Source: TC-15 sp034437275
GTDB lineage: Bacteria; Chloroflexota; Anaerolineae; Aggregatilineales; Aggregatilineaceae
NCBI GenBank assembly: GCA_034437275.1
Contig: DAOTUD010000131.1
Coordinates: 1-6,846, forward strand
DNA length: 6,846 nt
Direction of reading: 5' to 3'
The translations under genes and the position numbers were made by a program. Of this stretch, positions 6,733 through 6,846 are shown piece by piece (the first letter of the stretch is position 1; each line of letters begins with the position of its first letter). The notes below the pieces were generated by a model. It was not told the origin of the DNA, searched no databases, and was given only the letters and a program-made list of their open reading frames with translations.

Positions 6733-6773
6733 AACTTACGCAGGCTGTTTACAGAGGATTGTTCCCGTAAGTT
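6733..6773. repeat. Nested inverted repeat upstream of the small gene
   Basis: The outer arms AACTTACG (6733-6740) and CGTAAGTT (6766-6773) are a perfect 8-bp inverted repeat 25 bases apart. Inside is a second palindrome, CTGT-TT-ACAG (6745-6754). It sits about 20 bases upstream of the Shine-Dalgarno site of the small gene and touches the right-hand interspersed repeat. It may be a regulatory site or the edge of an old mobile element. Confidence 0.5.
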
Positions 6774-6846
6774 TTACCCCTCCCTAAATCCCTCCCCGTA
6801 AACGGAGAGGGACTTGCGCCTCCCCCCTTTCTCCGCGTGCGGGGAA
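6773..6846 (-). repeat. Hairpin-rich interspersed repeat, right copy (inverted)
   Basis: Inverted copy of the repeat at the left end. Positions 6773-6815 match the reverse complement of 49-91 with one difference in 43 bases. The outermost bases (about 6831-6845) match the reverse complement of about 13-28 with one change (ACG for GCG) within CCGCRCGCGG. The middle, about 6816-6830, differs in sequence and length and lacks the GGGAC/GTCCC hairpin of the left copy. The copy appears cut off by the window end. Confidence 0.8.

Noticed and set aside
1..6846. CRISPR array, tRNA, rRNA, phage or defence gene
   Set aside because: No regularly spaced direct repeats, no tRNA-like cloverleaf and no recognisable nuclease, integrase or defence motifs were found; the only repeats are the two inverted terminal copies.

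Overview
The window is GC-rich DNA (AT-rich only in the short intergenic gaps) carrying three genes, all on the minus strand. In order of transcription they encode a small putative membrane protein (6699-6385), a secreted HtrA/trypsin-like serine protease (6252-4789) and a very large membrane-bound sensor histidine kinase (4489-233). The kinase layout (membrane sensor, several GAF domains in series, HisKA, HATPase), the SH3b-protease architecture and the G/C-rich hairpin repeats in spacers remind me of Chloroflexota, especially Anaerolineae-like genomes. That assignment is an inference from style; no rRNA or marker gene is present.

Layout: 1-91 holds an interspersed hairpin-rich repeat. 92-232 is a non-coding 3' flank in which I see no clear terminator. 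233-4489 is the kinase. 4490-4788 is a 299-base spacer that holds a rho-independent terminator for the protease (4730-4758), a candidate extended -10 promoter for the kinase (4542-4550) and a small palindrome at its -35 position (4562-4573). 4789-6252 is the protease. 6253-6384 is a spacer with two candidate -10 elements. 6385-6699 is the small gene, with a consensus Shine-Dalgarno sequence. 6713-6772 contains a nested inverted repeat, and 6773-6846 is an inverted copy of the repeat at position 1. The two repeat copies point in opposite directions and both run to, or nearly to, the window ends. The window could therefore be an entire contig that broke at a dispersed repeat, or less likely a repeat-bounded cassette.

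How the genes may work together (inference): the protease acts outside the cytoplasmic membrane. The kinase places a PDZ-like domain on the same side, between its first two membrane helices, and sends its signal through nine more helices and four GAF domains to a canonical HisKA/HATPase core. HtrA-type proteases usually carry their own PDZ domain; this one does not. A kinase PDZ that reads protein or peptide C-termini outside the cell, beside a PDZ-less protease, would make a plausible proteolysis-sensing pair. The terminator between them shows they are probably separate transcription units, and no response regulator lies in the window, so the link is a hypothesis. I see no CRISPR array, tRNA, rRNA, transposase or phage gene.
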